Assembly (NCBI GenBank): GCA_913062525.1
Contig: CAJXWA010000004.1
Location: forward strand, 1 to 52,757
From: an uncultured Alphaproteobacteria bacterium
GTDB lineage: Bacteria > Pseudomonadota > Alphaproteobacteria > Sneathiellales > Sneathiellaceae
Direction of reading: 5' to 3'
DNA length: 52,757 nucleotides
The notes beneath the pieces were generated by a model. The model did no database searches. It was not told the DNA's origin and saw only the letters and a program-made list of their open reading frames with translations. Below, piece by piece: positions 52,444 through 52,757 of this stretch (within the stretch, counting starts at the first letter, position 1; each line of letters opens with the position of its first letter). Both the position numbers and the translations under genes were made by a program.

Positions 52444-52757
52444 GTGAAAACACCTAAATTGTCGTCATTTCAGGCCATAAAAACAGATATTATGGCGAAA
52501 ATTAAAAGCCGGCACTGGCCTGTAGGCGAAATTATCCCAGGCGAAGAGCAACTCGCAGCAGATTATGGCTGTTCCAGAATGACAGTGAACCGCGCCTTGC
52601 GGGAGCTTGCTGAAGATGGAATAGTCGAACGAAAACGTAAATCGGGAACACGGGTTGCCCATCAGCCGGCGAGAGCCGCAAAATTACAAATTCCCATTGT
52701 GCGGAAAGAAATTGAAGCAAAAGGCGCCGCATACAGATACGCGCTCATAGAGAACAC
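52444..52757 (+). CDS. hutC: GntR-family histidine-utilisation repressor, 3' truncated by window edge (absent from the ORF track)
   Basis: GTG start; translation MKTPKLSSFQAIKTDIMAKIKSRHWPVGEIIPGEEQLAADYGCSRMTVNRALRELAEDGIVERKRKSGTRVAHQPARAAKLQIPIVRKEIEAKGAAYRYALIEN... Confidence 0.92.
   Translation, partial: MKTPKLSSFQAIKTDIMAKIKSRHWPVGEIIPGEEQLAADYGCSRMTVNRALRELAEDGIVERKRKSGTRVAHQPARAAKLQIPIVRKEIEAKGAAYRYALIEN

Noticed and set aside
1-52757. Defence island, prophage, BGC or CRISPR
   Set aside because: No integrase, transposase, phage structural, toxin/antitoxin, Cas, NRPS/PKS or repeat-spacer signatures were seen; the gene content is chromosomal housekeeping and catabolism.

Overview
The window reads as an alphaproteobacterial chromosome segment, about 52.8 kb, densely coding and mostly housekeeping. 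I saw no phage, IS element, CRISPR array, rRNA or tRNA. In order it carries: the 3' end of glmS; a FixL/FixJ-type two-component pair next to a secreted GlcG/HbpS-like (DUF336) protein and a periplasmic ankyrin protein; hutF/hutG; a solute-binding protein, a LysE exporter, a small membrane protein, a PAS_5 protein and a CDF transporter; gabD, gor, class II DAHP synthase, nicotinate phosphoribosyltransferase and dodecin; a secreted cache-like protein plus MCP; MFS, nadE, gltX, cysS, cimA, a TrmJ-like methyltransferase, an alpha/beta hydrolase and rpsD; a second MCP; terC; purMN; a DUF2066 gene, perM, hda, SDR, DUF2147, ppk, ppx, rnd and aspS; an EAL protein; and hutU-hutH-hutI with a divergent, truncated hutC. 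The best candidates for something new are: (1) the kinase/regulator/secreted DUF336 cluster with a perfect CCGTAG-type inverted repeat, resembling a Gram-negative version of HbpS-SenS-SenR; (2) a 26-bp promoter/operator block, 25/26 identical, shared by two hut loci 46 kb apart; (3) a perfect FNR/FixK box upstream of an uncharacterised membrane protein; (4) a hairpin that would sequester the Shine-Dalgarno of a PAS_5 gene; (5) a terminator hairpin that encodes the C-termini of two convergent genes, ppx and rnd; (6) a split cache/MCP pair. All functional claims are inferred by reading the sequence; no searches were run.
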